The notes beneath the pieces are model-generated. The model was not told the origin of the DNA. It worked only from the letters and a program-made list of their open reading frames with translations, and searched no databases. The position numbers and the translations under genes were made by a program. From an uncultured Bacteroidota bacterium (GTDB taxonomy: Bacteria; Bacteroidota; Bacteroidia; JABEUT01), in the NCBI GenBank assembly GCA_903916255.1, contig CAIWVW010000010.1:1-64000 (forward strand): a stretch of 64,000 nt of DNA, written 5' to 3'. Below are positions 1 through 9,425 of this stretch, one piece after another. Numbering within the stretch: the stretch's first letter is position 1; each line of letters opens with the position of its first letter.

Positions 1-923
1 ACATGCTCCAATATTTCAGACATCCGCGCATGGATTATTGCAGAAAGATTGCGAATGGAAATTTCCTTGTTCTGCCTGCCTTTCAAACCTGGTATTACAA
101 CGATTTCATTTTCCTGCGACTCGGTTGGAATAGCGCAGCCGAATTTTACTTTCAGTTGTTCAGCTTGAGCTTGAATTATCTGGCAACCTTGTTTAATATC
201 TTCGGTAATTACATTGCCACCAAAAGGAATCACTGCAGTATGGCGGATAATATCATCCTGGAAAATTGCTACGTCTGTTGTTCCACCACCAATATCAATC
301 AACACTACACCGGCCTCCCTTTCTTCCGGGGTAAGCACTGCGTCTGAAGAAGCAAGGGCTTCCAACGTCAATTCACTCATGTGAAGACCCGACTTGGTAA
401 CACATTTTTCGATATTCGCAGCAGCCGCAACCTGCCCGGTAATAATGTGGAAATTGGCTTCTAATCTCGCACCGCCCATTCCAATCGGGTTTTTAATTCC
501 CAATTCATTATCCACAATATATTCTTGCGGAAGGACTTCAATAATCTCTTCGCCGGGAGGCATAGCAAGCCTTTCCATGCTGTCGATTAATTTATCCACG
601 TCATCCTGGGTAATTTCTTTGGATGCATCCAGGCGTGTGTAAACGCCACGGTGCTGAAGGCTTTTAATATGCTGCCCTGCAATACCTACATTCACATATT
701 CTATTTTCACACCCGATTTATCGGAGGCTTCTTTCACCGCCTTTTCAATTGATGCAACCGTTTGGTCAATGTTACGCACCATTCCGCGCGCAATGCCGAG
801 GGATTCTGATTTCCCCACGCCCATTATTTCTATTTTGTTTTGTTCATTTTTCCGTCCGACAATGGCTACAATTTTAGTTGTTCCAATGTCCAAACCGACG
901 ATGATGTTTGATTTGTTTTCCAT
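1..923 (-). CDS. ftsA: Cell division protein FtsA (3' end beyond window)
   Basis: Actin-like ATPase that anchors FtsZ polymers to the membrane and recruits later divisome proteins. About 307 codons are visible, starting at the ATG whose complement is 921-923. The N-terminus has the actin-family phosphate loop (VGLDIGTTKIVAIVG, residues about 9-23), and a second nucleotide-binding motif, LIDIGGGTTDVAIF, lies near residue 205. The C-terminal amphipathic helix is outside the window. The start lies 5 bp after the ftsQ stop, so it is the last visible gene of the dcw operon; ftsZ would be expected next, but that is inference. The family call is secure. Confidence 0.95.
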   Translation of the reverse strand, partial: MENKSNIIVGLDIGTTKIVAIVGRKNEQNKIEIMGVGKSESLGIARGMVRNIDQTVASIEKAVKEASDKSGVKIEYVNVGIAGQHIKSLQHRGVYTRLDASKEITQDDVDKLIDSMERLAMPPGEEIIEVLPQEYIVDNELGIKNPIGMGGARLEANFHIITGQVAAAANIEKCVTKSGLHMSELTLEALASSDAVLTPEEREAGVVLIDIGGGTTDVAIFQDDIIRHTAVIPFGGNVITEDIKQGCQIIQAQAEQLKVKFGCAIPTESQENEIVVIPGLKGRQNKEISIRNLSAIIHARMSEILEH

Positions 924-928
924 AGAAT

Positions 929-1723
929 TTACTTTTTGGTGCAGATTATTTGGTGTTTATATTTAAGGTTGATTGTTGCATATTCATTCCATTTCCCATT
1001 GCTGTTAAATCCTTCTTTATAGAGCGTAAATAGTTTATCGAATTTTGGTTTCAGGTTGCTTGTATCGCCGAGAATTATTCGCTGCCCCCCAACACGTGGA
1101 ATGAGCGTGAATTCTTTTGCGCTGTCCACATAAACCTGCGTTATCTGTGCTTTCCAGAATGGGTCGTGATTAATGTATGAAGCAATTTTGTATATGGACG
1201 GAAGCAGACAATGAACGGAAGTATCGCTTTCCATTTTCTTGGCATTGCTTTTGTAATTGACCGCATAAGAGTCACTAATAAGGCCATTCACGATTAATAC
1301 ACGAGGTGTTGCATTATCTGTGAGTGGCATAAAATAACCTGCTGAATCCACGTAGTAGCTGTCATCATTTTCATTTATTATTCTCGCAATCGGGTTCTTT
1401 TTCGCTACTTTAATTTTAATGTCCCCGTCAAGTGTTGCATATACTTGCGCATTGGTTATATATGGGTTATCCTTAAGCATCTGCTCAATTTCCAGCAGGT
1501 TGATTTTGTTCATGGTCTTGCCTTCCACAACACCTTGGTCTTTGATAATTAATGCGCGGATTTCATCAGGAGTAATAAATAAGTCGGTGCCTCTTTGAGA
1601 AATAAGGATATCCACCGATTTGCATGGGGTATTATTCCGTTTTGATTTAGCAAAACCAAGCAACACTGTTGCCCCTGCAACCAGCACAACCCAACCCGAT
1701 ATAATTAATATGCGCTTTATCAT
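929..1723 (-). CDS. ftsQ: Cell division protein FtsQ/DivIB
   Basis: Bitopic divisome protein of 264 residues. It has a short cytoplasmic N-terminus, one membrane segment (residues about 4-24, IISGWVVLVAGATVLLGFA) and a periplasmic part that starts with a POTRA-like region (about 35-110, containing TPDEIRALI and MLKDNPYITNAQVYATLDG). The second half is poorly conserved, as is usual for Bacteroidota FtsQ. The start codon overlaps the murC stop by 4 bp, implying translational coupling. In the divisome it would link FtsL and FtsI to the early ring. The identification rests on topology and its slot between murC and ftsA as much as on sequence. Confidence 0.88.
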   Translation of the reverse strand: MIKRILIISGWVVLVAGATVLLGFAKSKRNNTPCKSVDILISQRGTDLFITPDEIRALIIKDQGVVEGKTMNKINLLEIEQMLKDNPYITNAQVYATLDGDIKIKVAKKNPIARIINENDDSYYVDSAGYFMPLTDNATPRVLIVNGLISDSYAVNYKSNAKKMESDTSVHCLLPSIYKIASYINHDPFWKAQITQVYVDSAKEFTLIPRVGGQRIILGDTSNLKPKFDKLFTLYKEGFNSNGKWNEYATINLKYKHQIICTKK

Positions 1724-3114
1724 GCTGTTTTCTTTAGTAACGCAATTTTTAATGGTTCTACTAACCTGTCAATATCCCCTGCTCCCATTGTTACAAGTAC
1801 TTCAGGCATATTTGCAATAACTTCATTTACTAATTCCGATTTACTGCACAATTTTTTATTTTTAATATTTACTTTATCCAATAGCATTGTAGATGTAATT
1901 CCTTCTATTGGCAATTCCCTGGCAGGATATATATCCAATAAAATAAGGTTATCCACCAACTCAAGGCTTTTTGCAAAACCATCTGCAAAATCGCGGGTGC
2001 GTGTGTACAGATGTGGTTGGAATATGCCGGTTATTTTTTTGTCAGGATACATTGCCCTAACTGAATTCAAGCAAGCTTTTATTTCTTCAGGGTGGTGCGC
2101 GTAATCATCTATAAATACAAGGTTAGATGTCCTGATTTGATAATCAAAGCGGCGTTCTACCCCTTCAAATGTTGCAAGCGCTTTTCGGATTGCCTCATCA
2201 TCCACATTCATCACCTTAGCTACCGCCGTCGCTGCAATAGAATTTTCAATGTTATGCAGCCCTACCACCCCCAGTTTTACTGATTTAATTTCCCCAAATG
2301 GGGTTATTACATCGTACACATAATATCCATCCTGAATATTTATATTTTTAGCATAATAATCCGCTTTCTTATCTAGCGAATAGCTGAAACATTTACCGCC
2401 ATATTGTATCGTATCCTGCACTTTTTCCTTTGTAATCAGGCATCCGTCGGCATGAATACGGTTTGCAAACATGGAATAGGATTCCTCCATACTTGCTTTA
2501 TTATTATAAATGTCCAAATGGTCGGGGTCAATGGAAGTGATTATTGAAATATCAGGATTGAGGGTTAAGAAAGAGCGGTCGTATTCGTCCGCTTCCACCA
2601 CCATAACTTTGTTTTCATTTCCCAATTTACCTAATAAAATATTGGTGTGGTAATTCTTTGAAACCCCACCCAGGAAAGCCATGCACTCATTACCCGATGA
2701 ACGCAGGATATGCGTCACTAATGTTGATGTTGTAGTTTTCCCATGCGTCCCCGCAACAGCCACACTAAAGTGCCCTTCTGTAATCCAACCCAACACTTCA
2801 GACCTTTTGTGCAAATTATATTTCTTATTTGAAAAGTATTTTAATTCGCTATGGTCAGAAGGAACAGCAGGGGTATAAATTATTAAGGTATCTGTTGCGG
2901 CATTATGGTTAGTTATTTCTTTATTAATTAATTCAACATTGTCTTCGTAATGAATTTCGATACCTTCACTTTCCATTTCATGTGTCAATGTAGAAGGCGT
3001 CTTGTCGTATCCACTCACTGATTTACCAAAAGACTTGAAATACCTCGCAAGGCCGCTCATGCCAATGCCTCCAATGCCAATCAAATACACATATTTTAAT
3101 GAATCAAACCTCAT
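1720..3114 (-). CDS. murC: UDP-N-acetylmuramate--L-alanine ligase MurC
   Basis: Cytoplasmic ATP-dependent ligase adding L-Ala to UDP-MurNAc, the first step of the peptide stem. 464 residues, the usual family length. The N-terminal Rossmann-like domain has the motif GIGGIGMSGLA (about 13-23). The Mur ligase P-loop is AGTHGKTTTSTL (about 120-131), and the central domain has EADEYDRSFL. The C-terminal domain has the HHPEEI and GAGDI stretches. It overlaps murG upstream and ftsQ downstream by 4 bp each, so the three are probably translationally coupled. Confidence 0.97.
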   Translation of the reverse strand: MRFDSLKYVYLIGIGGIGMSGLARYFKSFGKSVSGYDKTPSTLTHEMESEGIEIHYEDNVELINKEITNHNAATDTLIIYTPAVPSDHSELKYFSNKKYNLHKRSEVLGWITEGHFSVAVAGTHGKTTTSTLVTHILRSSGNECMAFLGGVSKNYHTNILLGKLGNENKVMVVEADEYDRSFLTLNPDISIITSIDPDHLDIYNNKASMEESYSMFANRIHADGCLITKEKVQDTIQYGGKCFSYSLDKKADYYAKNINIQDGYYVYDVITPFGEIKSVKLGVVGLHNIENSIAATAVAKVMNVDDEAIRKALATFEGVERRFDYQIRTSNLVFIDDYAHHPEEIKACLNSVRAMYPDKKITGIFQPHLYTRTRDFADGFAKSLELVDNLILLDIYPARELPIEGITSTMLLDKVNIKNKKLCSKSELVNEVIANMPEVLVTMGAGDIDRLVEPLKIALLKKTA

Positions 3115-4211
3115 TTTCCTGATAATTCAATTATTTGTTTGGCAATCCGTTGGGCTGAATCTGTTATGGCAAGGGCACTAATATTTTTGCTTAACGAATT
3201 ACGTAGTATCTTATCCTTTGCAAGTTTTATTACCTCTGCACCTAATTGCTTAACCGCGACTTCATCTATGATAACAATTGCTGCATTCTTTTCCGCAAGG
3301 CTGTTTGCATTCTTTGTCTGATGGTCCTCTGCAACATTCGGAGATGGAACCAATATGCTCGGCTTACCTGCAATGCAAAGCTCTGCAAGCGATATAGCAC
3401 CGGCCCTTGATATAACAACATCACTCGCTGCATAAGCAAAATCCATTTTAGAAATAAAGTCAAACACCCTGATGTTGGAATATTGCTTTGCCAATTCAGA
3501 GGCTTCTGTATAAAATGCTTTTCCAGTCTGCCAGATAATTTGAACATTATTTTCAGCAAAAAGAGCGAGTGAATTTTTTATGCTTTCATTAATGGTTCTT
3601 GCTCCAAGGCTGCCGCCAATAATTAATATTGTTTGGGCATCACTATTTAATTTAAAAAACTCCACTGCCCCACTTCGTTTGGCTTCTAAGCCTGTTATAT
3701 CCTGGCGAACAGGATTACCTGTAATGCTAATTTTATTTGCCGGGAAATATTTCTCCATTCCTGAATAGGCTACACAAATTTTATTTACACGCTTTGCTAA
3801 AATCTTATTTGTGACTCCCGCGTAGGCATTCTGTTCCTGAATAAGAGTTGGTATATGTCTCCTGATACCCGCCCAAAGCGTTGGCGCGCTTGCATACCCA
3901 CCCACCCCTACAATTACATCGGGATTAAATTCAGAGATTATTTTCTTCGCCTTCTTCACGCTTTTCAAAACTTTAGCAGGGAGAGAAATGTTTTTTATCA
4001 TATTGGAACGTGAAATACCGCTTATCTCAAGGCCTTCTATCTTATATCCGGCAGCAGGCACCTTTTCCATCTCCATCCTTCCGATAGCTCCCACAAATAA
4101 TATTTCTGTTCCCGGTCTCATCTGTTCCACTGCGCGGGCTATGGCAATGGCAGGGAATATATGCCCGCCTGTACCGCCTCCGCTGATTATTATTTTAAGT
4201 TGTTGCGACAA
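3111..4211 (-). CDS. murG: MurG lipid II synthase (GT28 glycosyltransferase)
   Basis: Peripheral membrane GT-B glycosyltransferase that transfers GlcNAc from UDP-GlcNAc to lipid I, giving lipid II. 366 residues. The N-terminal glycine-rich loop GGGTGGHIFPAIAIA (about 11-25) binds the lipid pyrophosphate. The C-terminal domain has GGSLGARTIN and the UDP-GlcNAc site RAGAISLAELCIAGKP with HQTKNA downstream. The start codon is TTG (complement of 4209-4211), inside the last 17 bp of ftsW; no ATG fits the conserved N-terminus. It sits directly between ftsW and murC. Confidence 0.97.
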   Translation of the reverse strand: MSQQLKIIISGGGTGGHIFPAIAIARAVEQMRPGTEILFVGAIGRMEMEKVPAAGYKIEGLEISGISRSNMIKNISLPAKVLKSVKKAKKIISEFNPDVIVGVGGYASAPTLWAGIRRHIPTLIQEQNAYAGVTNKILAKRVNKICVAYSGMEKYFPANKISITGNPVRQDITGLEAKRSGAVEFFKLNSDAQTILIIGGSLGARTINESIKNSLALFAENNVQIIWQTGKAFYTEASELAKQYSNIRVFDFISKMDFAYAASDVVISRAGAISLAELCIAGKPSILVPSPNVAEDHQTKNANSLAEKNAAIVIIDEVAVKQLGAEVIKLAKDKILRNSLSKNISALAITDSAQRIAKQIIELSGK

Positions 4212-5364
4212 TATTTCCTGTTTGTTGTTCTATTTCTGTTTCCGGTTCAGTTGCTCTGCTAACGCTCAAAATCACCCCAATTGCAATACTTGAAAACCAT
4301 ATCGAAGTTCCACCCATACTAACCAATGGCAGCGGCTGCCCCGTTACAGGCAACAGGTGTATGGCTACGCACATATTTACCATGGCTTGCATAACAAGGC
4401 TCAACGTAAGCCCAATTGCCAAAAGGCTTCCAAAAGTTTTCGGGTTTCGTGCAGCTATCCGCACACCTCGGAAGAGCAATGCGAGGTATAAAAAGACCAT
4501 TCCTATCGCCATTACAAAGCCATATTCCTCTACTAAGATTGCATATATAAAATCAGAAGAGGCTTGAGGCAAAATATTTTTCTGCGTGCTATTACCCGGT
4601 CCTTTGCCAAATGTGCCTCCGGTCGCAATGGCAATCATCGCCTGGTCTGCCTGGTAATTGCTGCTTTTATCGCCCTTCACATAACTTTCAATACGAGCCC
4701 GGGCTGTGGCAATACGGTTATTAATATGCGGAAAGGCAAACACAATTAAAATGAACAACGCACCGCCTGCAATTGCCATGCCTATGGTAGAGAATATCAG
4801 TTTTGCGCTTGCTCTTCCAATAAAAAGAATAAACATGCAATTGATGAATAACAATCCGGCCGTTGAAATGTTGGATGGGAATATCAACCCGCAGATAATA
4901 AATATCGGAAGTGTGATGTGAAGTAACCCTTTTTTTAAATCCTGCATCTCATCTTGCAATAGAGTTACTGTCCTGGCGATATAAACTATCAGCGCCAATT
5001 TTGCAAAATCAGAAGTCTGGAAAGTAAGGCCCAAACCCGGTATTTGCAACCAGCGGGATGCACTTCCTTCATTAACACCCTTTAATAATGTGAACAATAA
5101 CAAAGGCACGGAGAGGATTAAACCTATCTGAAATATGCGTGAATAATAGGTGTACTTTATATTATGTGTAATGTATATTAACAAGAACCCAAACAGCAAA
5201 ATGATGACGTGCTTAATCAGGAAATAGCTGGCATCACCGGACCTGCTGCGATAGGCAAGTGTAATTACTGAACTGTAAACAGCCAGGATGGACACCACAG
5301 ATAATAACAGGACTATTATCCAGATAACCTTATCGCCTTTTATATGGTTGAATACAGCTTTCAT
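4195..5364 (-). CDS. ftsW: Septal peptidoglycan polymerase FtsW (SEDS family)
   Basis: Polytopic SEDS glycosyltransferase that polymerises lipid II at the septum together with FtsI. 389 residues with about ten hydrophobic segments. Family landmarks are the SRWLQIPGLGLTFQTSDFAK loop, IATGGTFGKGPGNS in the large external loop, DFIYAILVEEYG, and GQPLPLVSMGGTS near the C-terminus. It starts with ATG 2 bp after murD and overlaps murG by 17 bp. Its position in the dcw cluster favours FtsW over the elongation paralogue RodA. Confidence 0.95.
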   Translation of the reverse strand: MKAVFNHIKGDKVIWIIVLLLSVVSILAVYSSVITLAYRSRSGDASYFLIKHVIILLFGFLLIYITHNIKYTYYSRIFQIGLILSVPLLLFTLLKGVNEGSASRWLQIPGLGLTFQTSDFAKLALIVYIARTVTLLQDEMQDLKKGLLHITLPIFIICGLIFPSNISTAGLLFINCMFILFIGRASAKLIFSTIGMAIAGGALFILIVFAFPHINNRIATARARIESYVKGDKSSNYQADQAMIAIATGGTFGKGPGNSTQKNILPQASSDFIYAILVEEYGFVMAIGMVFLYLALLFRGVRIAARNPKTFGSLLAIGLTLSLVMQAMVNMCVAIHLLPVTGQPLPLVSMGGTSIWFSSIAIGVILSVSRATEPETEIEQQTGNIVATT

Positions 5365-5366
5365 TT

Positions 5367-6710
5367 CTACAATTCCCTTATAGCCGCTTTAAATTGGTTA
5401 CCTCTGTCTTCGTAATTTTCAAACAAATCAAAACTTGCACAAGCAGGTGAAAGCAATACAGTGTCTCCTTGCTTACTGGCCTTGGATGCCTTCATCACAG
5501 CCTCTTTTGCAGTAGACGCTTCCGTAATGAAAGGCACAACGGTTGAAAATGCGCTGATGATTTTCCGATTGTCCTTGCCCAGGCAAACAATGGTATGAAC
5601 TTTCTCCTTCACCAAATCTTTCAGGATGCTGTAATCATTCCCTTTGTCGGTTCCGCCAACAATCCAAACTACAGGCCTGTTCATGCTTTCCAGCGCATAC
5701 CAGGCAGAGTTTACATTTGTAGCCTTGGAATCATTGATAAACTCCACGCCGTGAATGGTGGCAACAAACTCCAACCTGTGTTCGATATTCTGGAAGTCAG
5801 CAAGGCTTTCGCGTATGCTGTCTTTGCGGATATCCATCACCTTGGCAGCAATTCCTGCGGCCATTGAGTTGTAGATGTTGTGTTTTCCGGGTAATGATAA
5901 TCTGTTTGCTGGCATTGTAAATTGTGATTTGTTTACGTTAAGAACTATTTCCTGATTTATAAGACTGGCGCCTTCTTCCACACTTTGTGTAATGGAGAAA
6001 GGGTATTTTTTCGCGGGTATATTTCGTTTTTCTACTTCGGTTTTTGTTATTTCATCGTCTATACAATAGATGAATGAATCTTGCGGAGTTTGATTTTGAA
6101 CAATGCGGAATTTGGCATTTACATAATCCTGCAGATTATAGTTGTAGCGGTCCAAATGGTCCGGAGTAATATTTAAAAGCACCGACACATCTGCTTTGAA
6201 TTTATACATGTCGTCCAACTGGAAACTGCTCAATTCAATTACATAGTAATCGAAATTTTCGGTAGCTACCTGATAAGCGAAACTCTTGCCCACATTGCCC
6301 GCAAGGCCAACATTCAATCCTGCATTTTTAAAAATATGATAGGTCAAAAGTGTTGTAGTAGTCTTACCATTGCTGCCGGTGATGCAAATTAATTTTGCAT
6401 TTGTATAACGTGCGGCAAATTCAATTTCTGAAATAACAGGGATATTTTTTTCTCTCAACTTTTGAATTAACGGAGCCTTTTCAGGAATACCTGGGCTTTT
6501 TATTACTTCGTCAGCACTCAAAATAATATCTTCCGAATGATTGCCTTCTTCAAATGGAATTGCTTCCTTATGGAGCATATCTAAATACTTCGGCTTAATC
6601 TTTCCTTTATCAGACAGCCACGTTTCCATACCCTGCTTGCGTGCAAGAATAGCTGCGCCCACACCGCTTTCGCCGGCACCCAACACTACTATTTTCTTTG
6701 CACTGTTCAT
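5367..6710 (-). CDS. murD: UDP-N-acetylmuramoyl-L-alanine--D-glutamate ligase MurD
   Basis: Cytoplasmic ATP-dependent ligase adding D-Glu to UDP-MurNAc-L-Ala. 447 residues. The N-terminal domain begins KIVVLGAGESGVGAA. The P-loop is CITGSNGKTTTTLL (about 109-122), followed by ELSSFQLD and NITPDHLDRY. The C-terminal domain carries HRLEFV and INDSKATN, which separate MurD from MurC, MurE and MurF. It lies 2 bp from mraY upstream and 2 bp from ftsW downstream, within the compact operon. Confidence 0.97.
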   Translation of the reverse strand: MNSAKKIVVLGAGESGVGAAILARKQGMETWLSDKGKIKPKYLDMLHKEAIPFEEGNHSEDIILSADEVIKSPGIPEKAPLIQKLREKNIPVISEIEFAARYTNAKLICITGSNGKTTTTLLTYHIFKNAGLNVGLAGNVGKSFAYQVATENFDYYVIELSSFQLDDMYKFKADVSVLLNITPDHLDRYNYNLQDYVNAKFRIVQNQTPQDSFIYCIDDEITKTEVEKRNIPAKKYPFSITQSVEEGASLINQEIVLNVNKSQFTMPANRLSLPGKHNIYNSMAAGIAAKVMDIRKDSIRESLADFQNIEHRLEFVATIHGVEFINDSKATNVNSAWYALESMNRPVVWIVGGTDKGNDYSILKDLVKEKVHTIVCLGKDNRKIISAFSTVVPFITEASTAKEAVMKASKASKQGDTVLLSPACASFDLFENYEDRGNQFKAAIREL

Positions 6711-6712
6711 TA

Positions 6713-7957
6713 CTATCTTAACTTCAGTGTTACAATACTTAATACTGCGAGCATAATTCCAACAATCCAGAAACGGGAAACAATTTTTGACTCATGGATA
6801 CTTTTCTTTTGGTAATGGTGATGTAAAGGCGACATAAGGAAGATGCGTCTTCCTTCGCCAAATTTTTTCTTGGTATATTTGAAATAAGTAACCTGAGTCA
6901 TCACTGATAATTCTTCGATAAAAAATACTCCGCATAAAACAGGAAGCAGAAGTTCTTTCCTGATGGCAATTGCAAAAACCGCAATGATTCCGCCCAATGC
7001 AAGGCTGCCGGTATCTCCCATAAAAACCTGTGCAGGATAAGAATTATACCACAAAAACCCGACACAAGCACCTACAAATGCTGCCATAAAAATCACCAGC
7101 TCGCTACAGTTGGGTATGTACATTATATTTAAATAATCTGCCAGAATAAAGTTGCCGGATACATACGCAAAAAGCATAAGCGTAACGCCTATGATAGCTG
7201 AAGTACCCGTTGCAAGTCCATCTATGCCATCTGTAATATTTGCTCCGTTTGACACGGCGGTTACTATAAATATTACGATTGGAATAAAGATTAACCATGC
7301 CCATTTTTTATATCCATCACCCAGAAAGGAAATCAAAGAGGAATAATCAAACTCATTATTCTTAATAAATGGAATAGTTGTTTCCAACGTTTTGGTTGCC
7401 TGCGGAGCATACTTGGGCAATTCTGTAATGCCAGAAGCCTGTCCTGCAGTCATAGTTTGAGGGGCACTTTGAATTTTTTCCTTAACCACAACATTACTGT
7501 TAAAGAATAATGTGAAACCAACAATAAGGCCAATACCAACTTGTCCCACTATTTTGAATTTCCCGCTTAGTCCTTTCTTATCTTTTTTGAAAACTTTGAT
7601 ATAATCATCGAGGAAGCCAACAAAACCCAACCAAATGGTTACGGCTAACATTAAAATTACATATACATTCTCTAGTCTTGCAAGCAAGAGTGTTGGAATT
7701 AATATGGATGCGAGTATGATTAACCCGCCCATTGTTGGGGTTCCTTCTTTTTCCTTTTGGCCTGTCAATCCGAGGTCACGGATTGTTTCACCAACTTGCC
7801 TCCGGTGTAATATTTTGATAAGTCTTTTACCAAAAACCATAGAAATTAATAACGAAATAATTATCGCCAATGCGGCCCTGAATGAAATGTAATTAAACAC
7901 ATTCGCTCCCGGCATGTTATAGTGCTCCCTTAAGTAATGAAAGAGGTAGTACAACAT
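6713..7957 (-). CDS. mraY: Phospho-N-acetylmuramoyl-pentapeptide transferase MraY
   Basis: Integral membrane enzyme that makes lipid I from UDP-MurNAc-pentapeptide and undecaprenyl phosphate. 414 residues, longer than the roughly 360 of E. coli MraY; the extra length is a hydrophilic stretch at about residues 155-215 (between FFNSNVVV and [12 protein letters not shown]), common in Bacteroidota. Catalytic signatures are [47 protein letters not shown] and the HHHYQKK histidine box. The start ATG overlaps the murE stop by one base (TAATG). Confidence 0.96.
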   Translation of the reverse strand: MLYYLFHYLREHYNMPGANVFNYISFRAALAIIISLLISMVFGKRLIKILHRRQVGETIRDLGLTGQKEKEGTPTMGGLIILASILIPTLLLARLENVYVILMLAVTIWLGFVGFLDDYIKVFKKDKKGLSGKFKIVGQVGIGLIVGFTLFFNSNVVVKEKIQSAPQTMTAGQASGITELPKYAPQATKTLETTIPFIKNNEFDYSSLISFLGDGYKKWAWLIFIPIVIFIVTAVSNGANITDGIDGLATGTSAIIGVTLMLFAYVSGNFILADYLNIMYIPNCSELVIFMAAFVGACVGFLWYNSYPAQVFMGDTGSLALGGIIAVFAIAIRKELLLPVLCGVFFIEELSVMTQVTYFKYTKKKFGEGRRIFLMSPLHHHYQKKSIHESKIVSRFWIVGIMLAVLSIVTLKLR

Positions 7958-9423
7958 TAGCTTTGTAAAAGATTTAAAGTTTCCGTTAATATTTCCATAT
8001 CGTCAAAAGGGTATTTCACCCCTTTAATTTCCTGATATTTTTCATGCCCCTTTCCTGCAAGCAGAATAATGTCACCTCTTTGAGCCAGTTGGCATGCAGT
8101 CTTAATTGCTTCCTTTCTGTCAGCAATGGAAAGGGATTTTTTCTTATTCATCAGGCTTAATCCTTTTTCCATCTGGTGAATAATTTCAGCAGGCTCCTCC
8201 GAGCGTGGATTGTCTGATGTAAGAATTACCTTATCACTTTTCTCACATGCTATGGAAGCCATAATCGGGCGTTTTGTTTTATCCCTGTCGCCACCGCAAC
8301 CAACTACCGTAATTATCTTTTCTTTACTTGCACGGACTTCATGGAGCGTGGAAAGCACATTCGCTAAAGCATCCGGAGTGTGAGCATAATCAACAACTCC
8401 AATGGTCCCGTTTGGTGCTTTTGTATACTGGAAGCGACCTTCCACGGCATCAAGACTGCTTAATGCTTTTAATGTTTCTTCTTTATTTTCACCTAACAAT
8501 ATTGCTACAGCATATATTCCAAGTGCATTATAAGCATTGAATGCCCCTATTAATTTAATCCAGATTTCCCTTCCGTCTATGGTAAGGTCAAGTCCTGAAA
8601 ATGTATTTTCAATAATTTTACATTTATAGTCTGCAGCATTTTTTAACGCAAATGTTTTCTTAACTGCTTTCGTATTTTGTAGCATCACCATTCCATGGGA
8701 ATCATCCTTATTTACCAATGCAAATGCGGAAGACGGAATATCATCGAAGAATTTCTTCTTTGCTTTTATATACTCGTCGAATGTTTTATGAAAATCCAAA
8801 TGGTCGTGTGTGATATTAGTGAAAACAGCTCCGGCAAATGTCAATCCGACAATTCTTTTTTGCACCACGGCATGAGAACTAACTTCCATGAAACAATGCG
8901 TGCAGCCTTCAGCAACCATTTCAGCAAGAAGCCTATTTACTTCAAGCGCATCAGGAGTAGTATGCGTAGCTGGAATAACCTTATCATTAATTTGGTTCTT
9001 AACCGTTGAGAGAAGTCCAACTTTATATCCTAATTTTATGAATAACTTATATAATAATGTAGCTGTAGTCGTTTTGCCATTAGTGCCTGTGATACCAACT
9101 AACTTTAATTTAGAGGAAGGTTGGTCATAAAAATTGGAAGCAATAATTGCCAAAGCTTCGCTGGAATCCTTAACCTTAAGATAGGTTATTCCCCTATGTT
9201 TCTTTTCGGGCAATTCTTCACAAATAATAGCAGTAGCGCCATTCTTAATGGTTTGGTCAATGAAGTTGTGTCCGTCAACAGTGAGGCCTTTTATGGCGAC
9301 AAATAGACAATCCTCCTTTACTTTCCTTGAATCGAACTGAACAGAAGAAATTAAAATATTGGTTGAACCAATTACTTCAGTTAATGCAACTCTATATAAT
9401 ATGTCTTTTAAAATCCTTTCCAA
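7957..9423 (-). CDS. murE: UDP-MurNAc-L-Ala-D-Glu:meso-diaminopimelate ligase MurE
   Basis: Cytoplasmic ligase adding the third stem residue. 488 residues, with a P-loop at [14 protein letters not shown] (about 110-123). The substrate motif is DNPR at residues 404-407, which in this family marks meso-diaminopimelate rather than lysine, so the wall should be mDAP-type like other Bacteroidota. GHEKYQ is near the C-terminus. The start codon is TTG (complement of 9421-9423), 2 bp after the ftsI stop; no ATG lies close upstream. The stop overlaps the mraY start by one base. Confidence 0.96.
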   Translation of the reverse strand: MERILKDILYRVALTEVIGSTNILISSVQFDSRKVKEDCLFVAIKGLTVDGHNFIDQTIKNGATAIICEELPEKKHRGITYLKVKDSSEALAIIASNFYDQPSSKLKLVGITGTNGKTTTATLLYKLFIKLGYKVGLLSTVKNQINDKVIPATHTTPDALEVNRLLAEMVAEGCTHCFMEVSSHAVVQKRIVGLTFAGAVFTNITHDHLDFHKTFDEYIKAKKKFFDDIPSSAFALVNKDDSHGMVMLQNTKAVKKTFALKNAADYKCKIIENTFSGLDLTIDGREIWIKLIGAFNAYNALGIYAVAILLGENKEETLKALSSLDAVEGRFQYTKAPNGTIGVVDYAHTPDALANVLSTLHEVRASKEKIITVVGCGGDRDKTKRPIMASIACEKSDKVILTSDNPRSEEPAEIIHQMEKGLSLMNKKKSLSIADRKEAIKTACQLAQRGDIILLAGKGHEKYQEIKGVKYPFDDMEILTETLNLLQS

Positions 9424-9425
9424 TT